Assembly (NCBI RefSeq): GCF_900176605.1
Contig: NZ_FXLP01000005.1
Location: 496,001 to 560,000, forward strand
Source: Peptoniphilus vaginalis
Lineage (GTDB): Bacteria; Bacillota; Clostridia; Tissierellales; Peptoniphilaceae
DNA: 64,000 nucleotides
Reading direction: 5' to 3'
In this document: in pieces, positions 46,675 through 55,848 of the stretch
Numbering within the stretch: the first letter of the stretch is position 1
Layout of the letters: each line of letters starts with the position of its first letter
Translations under genes and position numbers: made by a program
Notes under the pieces: generated by a model
The model's input: the letters and a program-made list of their open reading frames with translations, nothing else
Databases searched by the model: none
What the model was told of the DNA's origin: nothing

Positions 46675-48486
46675 TTGAGAAATCAGAAAAATATAAGAAA
46701 TTTTTCAATAATAGCACACATTGATCACGGAAAATCTACTCTTGCCGACAGATTAATCGAATCAACAGGCATGCTTACGAAGAGAGAAATGGAACAACAA
46801 GTCCTTGACTCCATGGACCTTGAACGTGAGAGAGGAATTACAATTAAATTAAAGGCAGTAAGGTTAATCTATAAAGACGACAGAGATGGTCAAGAGTACA
46901 TCTTAAATCTTATTGACACTCCAGGTCACGTAGACTTTAATTATGAAGTTTCTCGTTCTCTTGCAGCTTGTGAAGGTGCCATTGTTGTTGTTGATGCTGC
47001 CCAAGGTGTTGAAGCTCAAACCCTTGCCAATGTTTATCTAGCAATTGACCAAGATCTTGAACTTGTACCAGTAATAAACAAAATCGACCTACCGAGTGCT
47101 AGACCAGAAGAGATTAAAGAAGAAATCGAAGATATTATTGGAATTGATACTGAAGGAATTCCTCTTATCTCTGCAAAGGAAGGCATTGGTATTGATGATG
47201 TTCTTCACGCAATTATTGATAAAGTTCCTGCCCCACGTGGAGACCATAATGCTCCCCTTAAGGCTTTAATCTTTGACTCCTTCTACGATTCTTACAAGGG
47301 AGTAATTTGTGATGTGAGAGTTGTTGATGGATCAGTTAAACCTGGCGACGAAATAATTATGATGGCAACAGGTAAGTCCTTTGAAGTTGTTGAAGTTGGA
47401 GTTACTTCAAATGGTCACATACCTCTTGATTCTTTAAGTGCTGGTGAAGTTGGATACATAACTGCTTCTATTAAAAATGTTAAAGACGCAAGAGTTGGTG
47501 ACACCATTACCCTTAAGAATAATAGGGCTGATGAACCAATGCCTGGTTACAAAAAAGTTGTGCCTATGGTCTTCTGTGGGGTTTACCCTGGCGAAGGTGA
47601 AGAATACAACAACGTTCGTGAAGCCTTAGAAAAGCTACAGGTAAATGATGCTGCCCTTGACTTTGAAGCTGAAACTTCTGTTGCTCTTGGCTTTGGTTTT
47701 AGATGTGGCTTCTTAGGTCTTCTTCACATGGAAATAATTCAAGAAAGACTTGAGAGAGAGTTTAACTTAAATATTGTCACTACTGCTCCATCAGTTATAT
47801 ACAATGTAATGAAAAAAAATGGTGAGATGATTTCAATTCAAAATCCATCTAACCTTCCTGATCAAACTGAAATTGACTACATGGAAGAACCAATTGTTAA
47901 GGCAGAAATTATGACCCCAACAGATTACGTTGGTCAAGTTATGGAACTTTGTCAAAACAGACGTGGCGTCTTTAAGAATATGGAATATTTAGAAGAAACT
48001 AGAGCCCTTATCACCTACCACATGCCACTTAATGAAGTTATCTATGATTTCTTTGATGCCTTAAAGTCAAAAACTCGTGGCTATGCATCTTATGACTACG
48101 AATTAATTGGTTATGAAAAATCTGACCTTGTTAAGTTAGATATCCTTATTAATGAAGAGCTTGTTGATGCCTTCTCCTTAATTGTTCACGAATCTTCTGC
48201 CTACAATCGTGCTAGAAATGTTTGTGAAAAATTAAAGGATGTAATCCCTAGACACCAATTTGCAGTGCCAATCCAAGCTGCAATTGGAAATAAAATAATT
48301 GCAAGAGAAACTATTCGTGCCCTTAGAAAGGACGTACTTGCAAAATGTTATGGTGGAGATATTACGAGAAAGAGAAAGCTTCTTGAAAAGCAAAAAGAAG
48401 GAAAGAAGAGAATGCGTACTGTGGGTAGCGTAGAAATTCCACAAGATGCCTTCTTATCTGTTTTAAAATATGATGAAGACAAATAA
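46675..48486 (+). CDS. lepA: Elongation factor 4 (LepA)
   Basis: 603-aa translational GTPase that affects ribosome biogenesis and back-translocation. G1 [10 protein letters not shown]2 region [11 protein letters not shown]3 DTPGHVDF and G4 NKID are intact. The LepA-specific C-terminal domain ends with [29 protein letters not shown]. The start is TTG at 46675, with GGAGG eight bases upstream. Forms lepB-lepA-hemW; its last 17 bases overlap hemW. Confidence 0.97.
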   Translation: MRNQKNIRNFSIIAHIDHGKSTLADRLIESTGMLTKREMEQQVLDSMDLERERGITIKLKAVRLIYKDDRDGQEYILNLIDTPGHVDFNYEVSRSLAACEGAIVVVDAAQGVEAQTLANVYLAIDQDLELVPVINKIDLPSARPEEIKEEIEDIIGIDTEGIPLISAKEGIGIDDVLHAIIDKVPAPRGDHNAPLKALIFDSFYDSYKGVICDVRVVDGSVKPGDEIIMMATGKSFEVVEVGVTSNGHIPLDSLSAGEVGYITASIKNVKDARVGDTITLKNNRADEPMPGYKKVVPMVFCGVYPGEGEEYNNVREALEKLQVNDAALDFEAETSVALGFGFRCGFLGLLHMEIIQERLEREFNLNIVTTAPSVIYNVMKKNGEMISIQNPSNLPDQTEIDYMEEPIVKAEIMTPTDYVGQVMELCQNRRGVFKNMEYLEETRALITYHMPLNEVIYDFFDALKSKTRGYASYDYELIGYEKSDLVKLDILINEELVDAFSLIVHESSAYNRARNVCEKLKDVIPRHQFAVPIQAAIGNKIIARETIRALRKDVLAKCYGGDITRKRKLLEKQKEGKKRMRTVGSVEIPQDAFLSVLKYDEDK

Positions 48487-49612
48487 GATTTCAATTTATA
48501 TTCATATACCCTTTTGTGAGAGTAGATGTCACTATTGTGACTTCTGCTCTTCTCTTTTACCTGGGTCTAATGTAGAAAAATATTTTAAATATTTGAGAAA
48601 AGAAATTAAACTTCACGAGGACTTTTTAAAAGATAGGGTCATTGACACAGTCTTTATTGGAGGAGGAACTCCCTCTTCAGTTAACTCTAGCTTTATAAAA
48701 GAAATTATGAAAGACTTATCTGATTTTGAGTTTTCTAATGACAGAGAGATAAGTATAGAGTCCAACCCAAACTCTCTAACTAGAGAAAAGGCAGAAGCAT
48801 ATTTTTCTTCTGGCATAAATAGAATTTCCCTCGGTGCCCAATCTTTTAACGAAGAAATCTTAAAAAGAATTGGACGAATTCATAAAAAAGATGATATTTA
48901 TAGGGCCCTCGAGAATGCCAGATCAGCAGGTTTTAAAAATATAAATTTAGATTTAATGCTTGCCCTACCTGGTCAAAAATTTTCTGATATTGAAGAGTCT
49001 ATAAAGGAAGTGAAAGAATTAAATCTTCCACATATTTCTTATTACTCACTTATATTAGAAGAAGGGACTAAACTTTTTAAAAATCATGAGAAGTCTCCTT
49101 TATCCTTTCCTACTGAAGATGAAGACAGAATTATGTATCACTATGTAGTAGATGAGCTTAAAAATATTGGTCTCAAGCAATATGAAATTTCCAATTTTGC
49201 CAAGGAAGGCTATGAGTGTCGACACAACATAACCTATTGGAAGTTAAGAAATTATATTTCCTTTGGCCTTTCTGCGTCATCAAATATTGATAACTTGAGA
49301 TACACAAATTATTATAACTTTAAAGATTATTATGAGGCTCTTGATAAAAATGAAAAACCTATAGGCTTCTTAGAAAACTTAAGTAAAACTAACAGGATGA
49401 ATGAGTTTATAATGATGGGTCTGAGACTTAACTCTGGTGTGGACATAGATGAGTTCGATAAAAAATTTAATGAAGACTTTTTAAAAATTTATGATAAAGA
49501 AATAGAAACAAATTTAAAATCAAATTTAATTTTATTAGAAGATAATAATCTAAGACTTACTGAAAAGGGTCGTGACCTTTCCAACCAAGTTGAATTAGAT
49601 TTCTTTAAATAA
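48470..49612 (+). CDS. hemW: Radical SAM protein HemW (heme chaperone/HemN-like)
   Basis: 380-aa radical SAM protein with the [11 protein letters not shown] motif binding the 4Fe-4S cluster near residue 17. GGGTPSSV (SAM-contacting) and the HemN C-terminal domain with [21 protein letters not shown] follow. It belongs to the HemW branch (often mislabelled coproporphyrinogen III oxidase), whose members bind heme rather than oxidise the porphyrinogen. It starts inside the end of lepA in another frame, without a strong ribosome binding site, suggesting translational coupling. Confidence 0.92.
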   Translation: MMKTNKISIYIHIPFCESRCHYCDFCSSLLPGSNVEKYFKYLRKEIKLHEDFLKDRVIDTVFIGGGTPSSVNSSFIKEIMKDLSDFEFSNDREISIESNPNSLTREKAEAYFSSGINRISLGAQSFNEEILKRIGRIHKKDDIYRALENARSAGFKNINLDLMLALPGQKFSDIEESIKEVKELNLPHISYYSLILEEGTKLFKNHEKSPLSFPTEDEDRIMYHYVVDELKNIGLKQYEISNFAKEGYECRHNITYWKLRNYISFGLSASSNIDNLRYTNYYNFKDYYEALDKNEKPIGFLENLSKTNRMNEFIMMGLRLNSGVDIDEFDKKFNEDFLKIYDKEIETNLKSNLILLEDNNLRLTEKGRDLSNQVELDFFK

Positions 49613-49621
49613 GCACGCACA

Positions 49622-49654
49622 AAAAAGAGGTAGACCCTTGATCTACCTCTTTTT
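49622..49654 (+). terminator. Terminator of lepB-lepA-hemW
   Basis: AAAAAGAGGTAGA and TCTACCTCTTTTT form a 13-bp stem with a 7-nt loop, ten bases past the hemW stop. Confidence 0.93.
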
Positions 49655-49705
49655 CTCATTCTCTTTTTTATTTTATTAGAATTTATTTACCACTTTTAAA
49701 TAAAA

Positions 49706-49735
49706 AAGAGAAACTTTCCCGGGAAAATTTCTCTT
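49706..49735 (-). terminator. Terminator of rpsT
   Basis: AAGAGAAA-C-TTTCCC and GGGAAA-A-TTTCTCTT arms form a long stem with one internal mismatch; six Ts follow on the minus strand. It overlaps the rpsT stop codon. Confidence 0.88.
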
Positions 49736-50003
49736 AGCCAGCGATCTTGCTGTTAAGTTCCTTAGCTAGTCGACTTAGCTTTCTGGAAGCTTGATTTTTG
49801 TGGATTATATTTTTATTTGCAGCCTTCTTTAACTTTTTATCTGCAACAATAAGAAGTTCTTTAGCATCGTCAATTCTATCTTCATTAAGAGCTGCTCTAA
49901 AATTTTTAACTGCATTTTTCATTTCAGTTCTAATTGGTTTGTTTTGTTCAGAATTTCTTCTAGCAACATCAATTCTCTTGATAGCTGATTTAATATTTGC
50001 CAT
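49734..50003 (-). CDS. rpsT: 30S ribosomal protein S20
   Basis: 89-aa basic helical protein of the small subunit that binds 16S rRNA. N-terminal MANIKSAIKRIDVARRNSEQNK and C-terminal IHKNQASRKLSRLAKELN are family hallmarks. TTGGAGGTGA precedes the ATG. Monocistronic with its own promoter and terminator. Confidence 0.97.
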   Translation of the reverse strand: MANIKSAIKRIDVARRNSEQNKPIRTEMKNAVKNFRAALNEDRIDDAKELLIVADKKLKKAANKNIIHKNQASRKLSRLAKELNSKIAG

Positions 50004-50034
50004 TATTTCACCTCCAATATTTAACGCTTTTGCT

Positions 50035-50063
50035 ATTTTACCACGAATTACAAATCATTGCAA
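50035..50063 (-). promoter_or_regulatory. rpsT promoter
   Basis: Minus strand TTGCAA (50058-50063), 17-bp spacer, TAAAAT (50035-50040) with a TG extension. Confidence 0.75.
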
Positions 50064-50089
50064 GTGATTTTCAAGAAGTCTTGCAAATT

Positions 50090-51100
50090 CTAATTCTTAT
50101 TACAATATTTAACAATTAAAGTTTCCATAATTAATTTTTCATCAATGGAGGAAGTTTTAAAAAGCTCGTCAGTTTTTATTAATTCCTCATAAAAATTAAT
50201 TAAAAATTCCTTAGAAAAGTTTCTCTCAAAGTCTCTTATTTTTTTTAACTCGAAATTTTTTACTTCCATCTTATTCATTATGTCATTTTGACTTATGTTT
50301 TTTGTAGATAAAATCTTATATGATAATAAGTTTTTAACCTGTCTAATTACCATGGTAAAAATCTTAAGAGAAGGCTCTCCAAGCTTGTAGAGATTGTGAA
50401 GTTCCTTTAAAGATTCTTCTCTACTTCTCCCCATCATGGCATCTAAAAACTTAAAAATATTTGTATCAATATTTTCTGTGATTGTGCTAGATATATCTTT
50501 TCTTGAAATTTTTTTATTTTTAGCGTGAGAAGCAATCTTATCCATTTCTGTCTTGAGGTCCAGAAGGCTTACATCTTCATTTTTTGAATTATAACCACTC
50601 TCTCCTATAAATAGAGAAACTTCACTTTGACTAATTTCCTTTCCCTTCCTAATGAAGTAGCCTTTAACAAAGTTGTTTAGGTCCACAGGGTTTAACTTTG
50701 CAAAGTCCATGTCCCTATCTTTCTTCTTAAAAGCCTTGTAAAATTTTGTCGTCTTTTTGATGTTTGCAGTATCCCAAAAAATTAAAATTACAAAGTCAGA
50801 TAAGTTGTCCAAAAAATCATAAAAGGAATCCTTTAAGTCATTTTCGCTTAAAAAGTCTACTAGGTCACGAACAAGGACAATTTTTTTGTCATTCATCACT
50901 GGATAGGTCTCGCAAGCTGAGATAATATCCTCCGGTTTGGCTTCGCTTCCCTTTAACTTAGTATAGTTAAAGACCTCAGTACCCTTTACATATTTATTTA
51001 TTAAATAGCCCACTGCATTTTCCATTAAATATTTTTCTTGTCCAAAAAATAAGTAGGCTCCTGAGTGGTCGCTATCTCTGTAGATTTTCTTGTAGTTCAT
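50090..51100 (-). CDS. holA: DNA polymerase III subunit delta
   Basis: 336-aa clamp-loader subunit that opens the sliding clamp. AAA+-fold without a working ATP site. N-terminal GAYLFFGQEKYLMENAVGYLI is typical. The middle lid region and C-terminal collar domain (about 210-336) with REESLKELHNLYKLGEPSLKIFTMVIRQ follow. The ATG at 51100 follows GAGG and overlaps the comEC 3' end by 29 bases. comEC-holA-rpsT order is conserved in Firmicutes. Confidence 0.93.
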   Translation of the reverse strand: MNYKKIYRDSDHSGAYLFFGQEKYLMENAVGYLINKYVKGTEVFNYTKLKGSEAKPEDIISACETYPVMNDKKIVLVRDLVDFLSENDLKDSFYDFLDNLSDFVILIFWDTANIKKTTKFYKAFKKKDRDMDFAKLNPVDLNNFVKGYFIRKGKEISQSEVSLFIGESGYNSKNEDVSLLDLKTEMDKIASHAKNKKISRKDISSTITENIDTNIFKFLDAMMGRSREESLKELHNLYKLGEPSLKIFTMVIRQVKNLLSYKILSTKNISQNDIMNKMEVKNFELKKIRDFERNFSKEFLINFYEELIKTDELFKTSSIDEKLIMETLIVKYCNKN

Positions 51101-53345
51101 AATTTTTCCTCGCCACAATATATAATAAGCTAGTGTTTAAAATAATCAAAATTAAATCAAGCTTATAATCTTGCTCCTTATTGTTCACTTCTATCCTTAG
51201 TTGATTTCCTAAAATTCTAAAATCAACTTCCCCATCTCTTGAAGTAACATAGTATATGATACCATGTTTTTCTAAATTCTCCAGACTCTCTTTATGGGGA
51301 TGACCATAAGAATTTTCATAGCCTGCAGAAATCACTGCAAGTTTTGGTTTTGTCTTTTCTAAAAATTCATCACAAGTTGAAGTCCTAGATCCATGGTGAG
51401 CAACTTTTAACAAGTCTATCTTTGAATTAATTTCTCTCTCAATCTCTGCTGATATATCTCCTGTGAAAAGAGTCTTAAAACCCTTGTGGTCTAAGAGTAA
51501 GACCATGGACTTGTCGTTTTCTTCTTCCTTCTTTTCATTATCTAGCAAGACTTCCATGCTTGTGTCCTTAAAAAGTTTTACCTTATCTCCCCTAGAAAGT
51601 TTTATAATTTTTGAATATTTTTCTCCTTCTTCTAAGATACTTGGGTCTTCTGGAAGATGATTTATAAAAATATTTTTTACCTTGTAGTTTTCTAATATTT
51701 TATTTAAGTTGCCAAAGTGATCCTCATCAAAGTGAGAAATAAAAATCCCATCTATTGTAGAAACACCTCTTAGCTTTAGACTTGGAAATAAATATTTTTC
51801 TGCAATCTTATTTTCAAACCTAGCCCCGCCAGTATCAATGAGATAATTCCTTCCCTTATAAGAAATCAAAGCACAGTCCCCCTGGTCTATATAAAGTTGA
51901 CTTATCTCAAAGGTAATAAGGTCTCTGTATATGCCATAGCCCATTAGGATAAATGCAAGAGCCCCATAGATTTCTATTATTCTTAAGTTAAGTTTAATGA
52001 TTTCATCTAATTTACTCCTGTTTAGAATTACAAGAAGTAAGAGGTAGTAGATGAAAATATACTCGAACTTAAAGGCCTTTATTGTTAAAAATATTGACCC
52101 CTTGGAAAGCAGGAGACTTTCTAGTCCATAAGTAGCATTCATTAGTAAATTTAAAAATCTTCCAAGTAAGCCTGGAAATATTCCCAAGCCCATAAGAAAA
52201 CCTAAGGAGATGATAAGAGAATAAATCGGAACTATTATTAAGTTTGCAAGAAAAACTAAAATGGAAAAACCTGAAAAATAATAATTTATTAATGGGAAAA
52301 CTGAAATTATTACTGACAAGGTCCCAACAAACGACTTGCTAATTAGGCTCCTACTCGAAACTCTTTCAATGAGGTTTGGATAGACAAAAATCAAACCAAA
52401 AATTGCCCCGTATGACAACAATAGAGAGATGGAATAAATTGCCATGGGATTTATTAAAAGAATTATTGATAGACTTAAGAAGAAAATATCCTTATTATCA
52501 ATGTCCTCTTCCAAATAAGTGTTGCCCTTGTAAAGGATGTAAAACAAGTAGGCACGTAGAGCTGAAATTCGAAAGCCAATTGCCATTATGTAAAAGAATA
52601 AAATAATCACAAGGGCCAAGTCCGTAAATTTTTTATTCTTGATCAACTTTTTAATTATAAATTCTAAAAAGAGAGCTAGAACTCCAATGTGAAGTCCAGA
52701 CACAGCTAAGATATGACTCATACCAAGAGAGTCAAACCTATCTCTATCCAAAGAATCAACTAAGGACTTGTCAGCTAAGATTAAAGACCCAAGCAAACCA
52801 GCGTTTCTTTCATCTAAATATTTATTAAAAAAATATTTTGCCCTATCGAGAAAAAGATTTGAAAATTTGTAGAGCCCCCTTGGGTCAGAAATTTTTTCAT
52901 ATCTACTAATCTTTCCAAGGAGATAAATTCCCTGAGACTTATTATTCTTCTCGTAGTCAAAGGTCCCCTTGTTCATTGCAGGAAGAGGCGGATAAAATTT
53001 CCCCTGAATTTTATACCTTCCTCCTCTTTCCAACTTTTCATAAACTAAGACCTTAGTCTTAAATTTTTTTCTGTTGATAGTCTCTGTCTTAATAATAGAT
53101 TTATTTTCATTAGATAAGATAACCTTACCCATGACTTGTCCATCAAAGGTCTTTAAGCTGTAATCCCTGAAGTTAAAATTTATAAAAACAAAGAGGATTA
53201 CAAGAGGTAAGTATAAAAATTTATTTCTATCTTTCAAGGATAAAATATATGCACTGGTAATAAGTAAAATTATTCCCACAAGAAGATAGGATTTTATGTA
53301 AATTGAAAGTATAATTCCAAAGATTACTCCTGCGAATAAGTACAT
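51072..53345 (-). CDS. comEC: DNA internalization channel ComEC/Rec2
   Basis: 757-aa membrane protein for transport of single-stranded DNA during natural transformation. An N-terminal OB-like DUF4131 part has early hydrophobic segments. The central ComEC/Rec2 channel domain (about 190-470) contains MSHILAVSGLHIGVL. A C-terminal metallo-beta-lactamase-like nuclease domain (about 495-757) carries FISHFDEDHFGNL and later VAHHGSRTS. Complete, no frameshift. The ATG at 53345 is five bases after GAGGGG. No comEA or comEB lies next to it. Confidence 0.93.
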   Translation of the reverse strand: MYLFAGVIFGIILSIYIKSYLLVGIILLITSAYILSLKDRNKFLYLPLVILFVFINFNFRDYSLKTFDGQVMGKVILSNENKSIIKTETINRKKFKTKVLVYEKLERGGRYKIQGKFYPPLPAMNKGTFDYEKNNKSQGIYLLGKISRYEKISDPRGLYKFSNLFLDRAKYFFNKYLDERNAGLLGSLILADKSLVDSLDRDRFDSLGMSHILAVSGLHIGVLALFLEFIIKKLIKNKKFTDLALVIILFFYIMAIGFRISALRAYLFYILYKGNTYLEEDIDNKDIFFLSLSIILLINPMAIYSISLLLSYGAIFGLIFVYPNLIERVSSRSLISKSFVGTLSVIISVFPLINYYFSGFSILVFLANLIIVPIYSLIISLGFLMGLGIFPGLLGRFLNLLMNATYGLESLLLSKGSIFLTIKAFKFEYIFIYYLLLLVILNRSKLDEIIKLNLRIIEIYGALAFILMGYGIYRDLITFEISQLYIDQGDCALISYKGRNYLIDTGGARFENKIAEKYLFPSLKLRGVSTIDGIFISHFDEDHFGNLNKILENYKVKNIFINHLPEDPSILEEGEKYSKIIKLSRGDKVKLFKDTSMEVLLDNEKKEEENDKSMVLLLDHKGFKTLFTGDISAEIEREINSKIDLLKVAHHGSRTSTCDEFLEKTKPKLAVISAGYENSYGHPHKESLENLEKHGIIYYVTSRDGEVDFRILGNQLRIEVNNKEQDYKLDLILIILNTSLLYIVARKNYELQENLQR

Positions 53346-53420
53346 AGGCACCCCTCTTCATTATATATCTTTTTAAGGTCATGGACCATGAAATATGTTA
53401 ATATATTAGAGGAGGTAATT

Positions 53421-55106
53421 ATGAATTTAGTTTACAAAAACCCTTACAAGACAAAATACAAATTAGAAATAATTGATAAAATAAATCGCAACGGAATTAC
53501 TTATGGGAAGCTTGCAAATCCTCCCTACTTCTTAGGTAGTGAAAGAGTTTCAGCTGACCAAATTATAATAAATGGAGAAGAGCCTAAGTTTTTATCGGGC
53601 AACAAGTCCTATTTTAAAATTGATGAAGATGCAAAAAATGTAGAAATTGAAATTGGATGGAAGAATAGACTCCTTCTTATGCAAGAAAATCTTGGCAACG
53701 CCCTTGTAAGACATTTCTTAACAGCCAACACAAACATAGAAATTATTGGCTACAAGGTTGAGAATTCTTCGTCCTATATTGATGTGTCTGCAAAAGATTT
53801 TAAGTTTATGACTGCAAAAAATATTGAGTCTCTTGCCAACTACGCAGTCTTCTCCAACCTCGCCATCGAAAGTTTTGACGACCACATTTCTATCGAAAGA
53901 CTTGCAGACATCCCTTATGAAGGTCCAGCCCTATCTAGAACTGGTGAAATTGGAATGATTTTTATTTCTTCTGTTGAGAAGCTAAATTCACTAATTAGGC
54001 TTACAATCACATCAGGAGAAAATGCCTACAAGTTAGCCCGCAACTCTTTAAATATCTTAGACAATATGAAGATGTATCTAAATAGCGATAGCATTAACTC
54101 AGTCTTTTCTGATGTTAAAAAGTTAAGAGCTAATATGAGTTCATCAAAAAATCCTCATAAGCTTGTTGAAGATGATGAGGTTAAAAGATTTAATAAAGAT
54201 TTTGAAAAAGATAAGTCTGTTAATTCTAATAAATCAACAGAAACTATGGACGATAAGAATATTGATATGGATAAAAAACTTTTAGATGACAGTGAATGTA
54301 CTGTAAATAAAAAATCAGATAAAATTTTAGAAATTAAAAAAGAAGCCGCAAAAGAATTAGATATTAAAACCAAAGAAGAGAAAGAAAAGTATGATGCAGA
54401 CTTCTTCCACAAAAAGTATAAGCTTGAATCCTTCAAGGACTTAAATAAATTTACAAGTCCTAACAAAGCCAAGGGGTCAATTGAAACTAATAAAAAAGAA
54501 ATTAGTAATGAAGAAGAAAGAAATGCTAAGGTTGAAAATGAAGAAAAATACGATGCAAAATTCTTCCACGAAAAATACAAACTTGAATCCTTCAAAGACT
54601 TAAATAAATTTACAAGTCCTAATAAAGGTGACAACACAGAAAAAGTTACATTGAAGAAGGATAAGTTAGAAAATAATAATTCAAACGAAAAAGATGCCTC
54701 TTCTATAAAACTTAGCAACAAAGAAGATGATGAAAGAACTTCCCTCTTCTATCAAGCAGTAGAAAGCTTTAAAAACTTTTCCACTGAATTTTCTGGTCTA
54801 AATTATATATACAAGGTCCTTCAAGATATAAACTTAAAAGAACTTCGTGAAATTTCAAATTACATTTTAAAAGAAGATAACTTTATACAAATTTATGGCC
54901 TTAAAAATGGATCAAAATCAAAAATTATAATCCTAAGATCACAAAATCTAAACTTTGATCTTAAAAAGATTTTTGAAAAATTAAAAGACCACTTCAGCTT
55001 CACTGGAACAGGCAACATGTACACCCTAGACATTCAATGTAAAGAGGATGACTTAACAAGAATTATGGAATCCTTCCTAATCGAAATAAGAAGAAAAGCA
55101 AAATAA
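53421..55106 (+). CDS. Degenerate AlaX-L-like protein lacking the editing zinc site, with internal repeats
   Basis: 561 aa. Residues 1-225 align by eye with the alanyl-tRNA editing (AlaX/AlaRS) domain: YKNPYKTKYKLEIIDK start, GWKNRLLLMQENLGNAL, SSSYIDV, SRTGEIG and TSGENAY. The catalytic HxxxH becomes N90 and A94, and the CxxxH of CGGTH becomes Y166 and A170, so all four zinc ligands are gone. Residues 240-440 are a charged linker with two 26-residue copies (324-349, 377-402). Residues 445-561 resemble the DHHA1 end of AlaX-L (SKIIILRS, FTGTGNMY). Probably a non-catalytic RNA-binding or scaffold descendant. The ATG is five bases after GGAGG. Divergent from comEC. Confidence 0.7.
   Translation: MNLVYKNPYKTKYKLEIIDKINRNGITYGKLANPPYFLGSERVSADQIIINGEEPKFLSGNKSYFKIDEDAKNVEIEIGWKNRLLLMQENLGNALVRHFLTANTNIEIIGYKVENSSSYIDVSAKDFKFMTAKNIESLANYAVFSNLAIESFDDHISIERLADIPYEGPALSRTGEIGMIFISSVEKLNSLIRLTITSGENAYKLARNSLNILDNMKMYLNSDSINSVFSDVKKLRANMSSSKNPHKLVEDDEVKRFNKDFEKDKSVNSNKSTETMDDKNIDMDKKLLDDSECTVNKKSDKILEIKKEAAKELDIKTKEEKEKYDADFFHKKYKLESFKDLNKFTSPNKAKGSIETNKKEISNEEERNAKVENEEKYDAKFFHEKYKLESFKDLNKFTSPNKGDNTEKVTLKKDKLENNNSNEKDASSIKLSNKEDDERTSLFYQAVESFKNFSTEFSGLNYIYKVLQDINLKELREISNYILKEDNFIQIYGLKNGSKSKIIILRSQNLNFDLKKIFEKLKDHFSFTGTGNMYTLDIQCKEDDLTRIMESFLIEIRRKAK
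54390..54626 (+). repeat. Two-copy tandem repeat inside the AlaX-like gene
   Basis: Copies at about 54390-54467 and 54549-54626 (period 159 bp) encode YDA-x-FFH-x-KYKLESFKDLNKF-TSPNK, identical at 24 of 26 residues. High identity within a low-complexity linker implies recent duplication or selection for a two-site binding motif. Confidence 0.85.
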
Positions 55107-55123
55107 ATTTTATATTATATTGT

Positions 55124-55147
55124 ATGCCAACTAAAATTAGTTGGCAT
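55124..55147 (+). terminator. Terminator of the AlaX-like gene
   Basis: ATGCCAACTA and TAGTTGGCAT arms with a 4-nt loop are followed by TTTTTT, 17 bp after the stop codon. Confidence 0.88.
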
Positions 55148-55201
55148 TTTTTGTAATTAGAATACCCCCGGTTGGACCGAGGGCATTCTAATTACAAAAA
55201 A
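55147..55201. repeat. Long imperfect hairpin repeat
   Basis: Arms of 17 bp, from six Ts plus GTAATTAGAAT (55147-55163) to its complement (55185-55201), are perfect. After an A/C mismatch come CCC/GGG and CGGT/ACCG with a 3-nt loop, giving 24 pairs in all. It lies between convergent genes and could serve as a two-way terminator or be a miniature mobile repeat. Confidence 0.75.
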
Positions 55202-55282
55202 CTGAATCAGAAAGTGAACTGACCCCATAAAGTTGGTTTTTAATTCCAACTTTATGGGGTCACCACAAATTTCTGTTTCAGT
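55201..55282. repeat. Nested inverted repeats resembling paired IS3-family ends
   Basis: Inner arms of 17 bp (TGACCCCATAAAGTTGG 55220-55236 and its complement 55246-55262) flank a 9-nt loop. Outer arms ACTGAATCAGAAA (55201-55213) and TTTCTGTTTCAGT (55270-55282) pair with one mismatch. The inner arm resembles terminal repeats of IS3/IS150-type elements, but no transposase lies between. Possibly a MITE or a collapsed insertion scar. Confidence 0.6.
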
Positions 55283-55290
55283 CTTTCTAT

Positions 55291-55845
55291 TTAATAATAT
55301 TTTTCATTGATATAGTGATCTATTATGGAAGTCTTAATTCTATCATCAAAAATATTTTCTTCTTGAAGGACCTTCAAAAGCCAGTCGGCCTTTGAATGAA
55401 AGATTGCCTCTTTCTTGTCCTCTAGGACTATTTCATAAAGCTCATTTCTCAATGCCTTTGATTGGCACTTTATATAATAAGCTTTCATATTTCTAAAGTC
55501 TTGAATCTTTAAAATATTTAAGACAGATTTGTCCTTAAGCTCGTAGTATTTATTTGTTAAATTCAGATAATAGTTGTAGTACTTTGAATGTTTTTTTGTA
55601 TTTCTTACGTCCTTTGAAAGAGATCTATAATACTTTGCCATCACATTGTAGTATTGGTAGTTGTACATTCCCTTTTCATAGGAGTCAACCTTTATATAAG
55701 GTCTAGCATTCCTCATTGCAAAATAATCAAAATTTTTTTGCAAAAACTCCCTCTTGGTTAGATCGCCATTTGTGTATTGGCTTATGAGAAAGGACCTGTG
55801 TTCAAAAAAATCTTCAAATACTCCTCTTTTTTTATTTAAAACCAC
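55291..55845 (-). CDS. Hypothetical protein rich in Tyr, Lys and Asn
   Basis: 184-aa soluble protein, family not recognised. Mostly helical character with many Tyr residues (YYNVMAKYYRSL, SKYYNYYLNLTNKYYELKD). No signal peptide, membrane segment or catalytic motif is visible. The start is GTG at 55845, with GGTGA upstream, three bases after the stop of a 29-residue membrane peptide. Last gene of the minus-strand run from about 61237; the repeat cluster at 55147-55282 lies downstream and may end transcription. Confidence 0.6.
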   Translation of the reverse strand: MVLNKKRGVFEDFFEHRSFLISQYTNGDLTKREFLQKNFDYFAMRNARPYIKVDSYEKGMYNYQYYNVMAKYYRSLSKDVRNTKKHSKYYNYYLNLTNKYYELKDKSVLNILKIQDFRNMKAYYIKCQSKALRNELYEIVLEDKKEAIFHSKADWLLKVLQEENIFDDRIKTSIIDHYINEKYY

Positions 55846-55848
55846 GAA

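Noticed and set aside
53421-55106. Functional alanyl-tRNA editing enzyme AlaX
   Set aside because: All four zinc-binding residues are substituted, so hydrolytic editing is unlikely.
55201-55282. Intact insertion sequence
   Set aside because: Only the inverted repeats are present; no transposase frame lies between or beside them.
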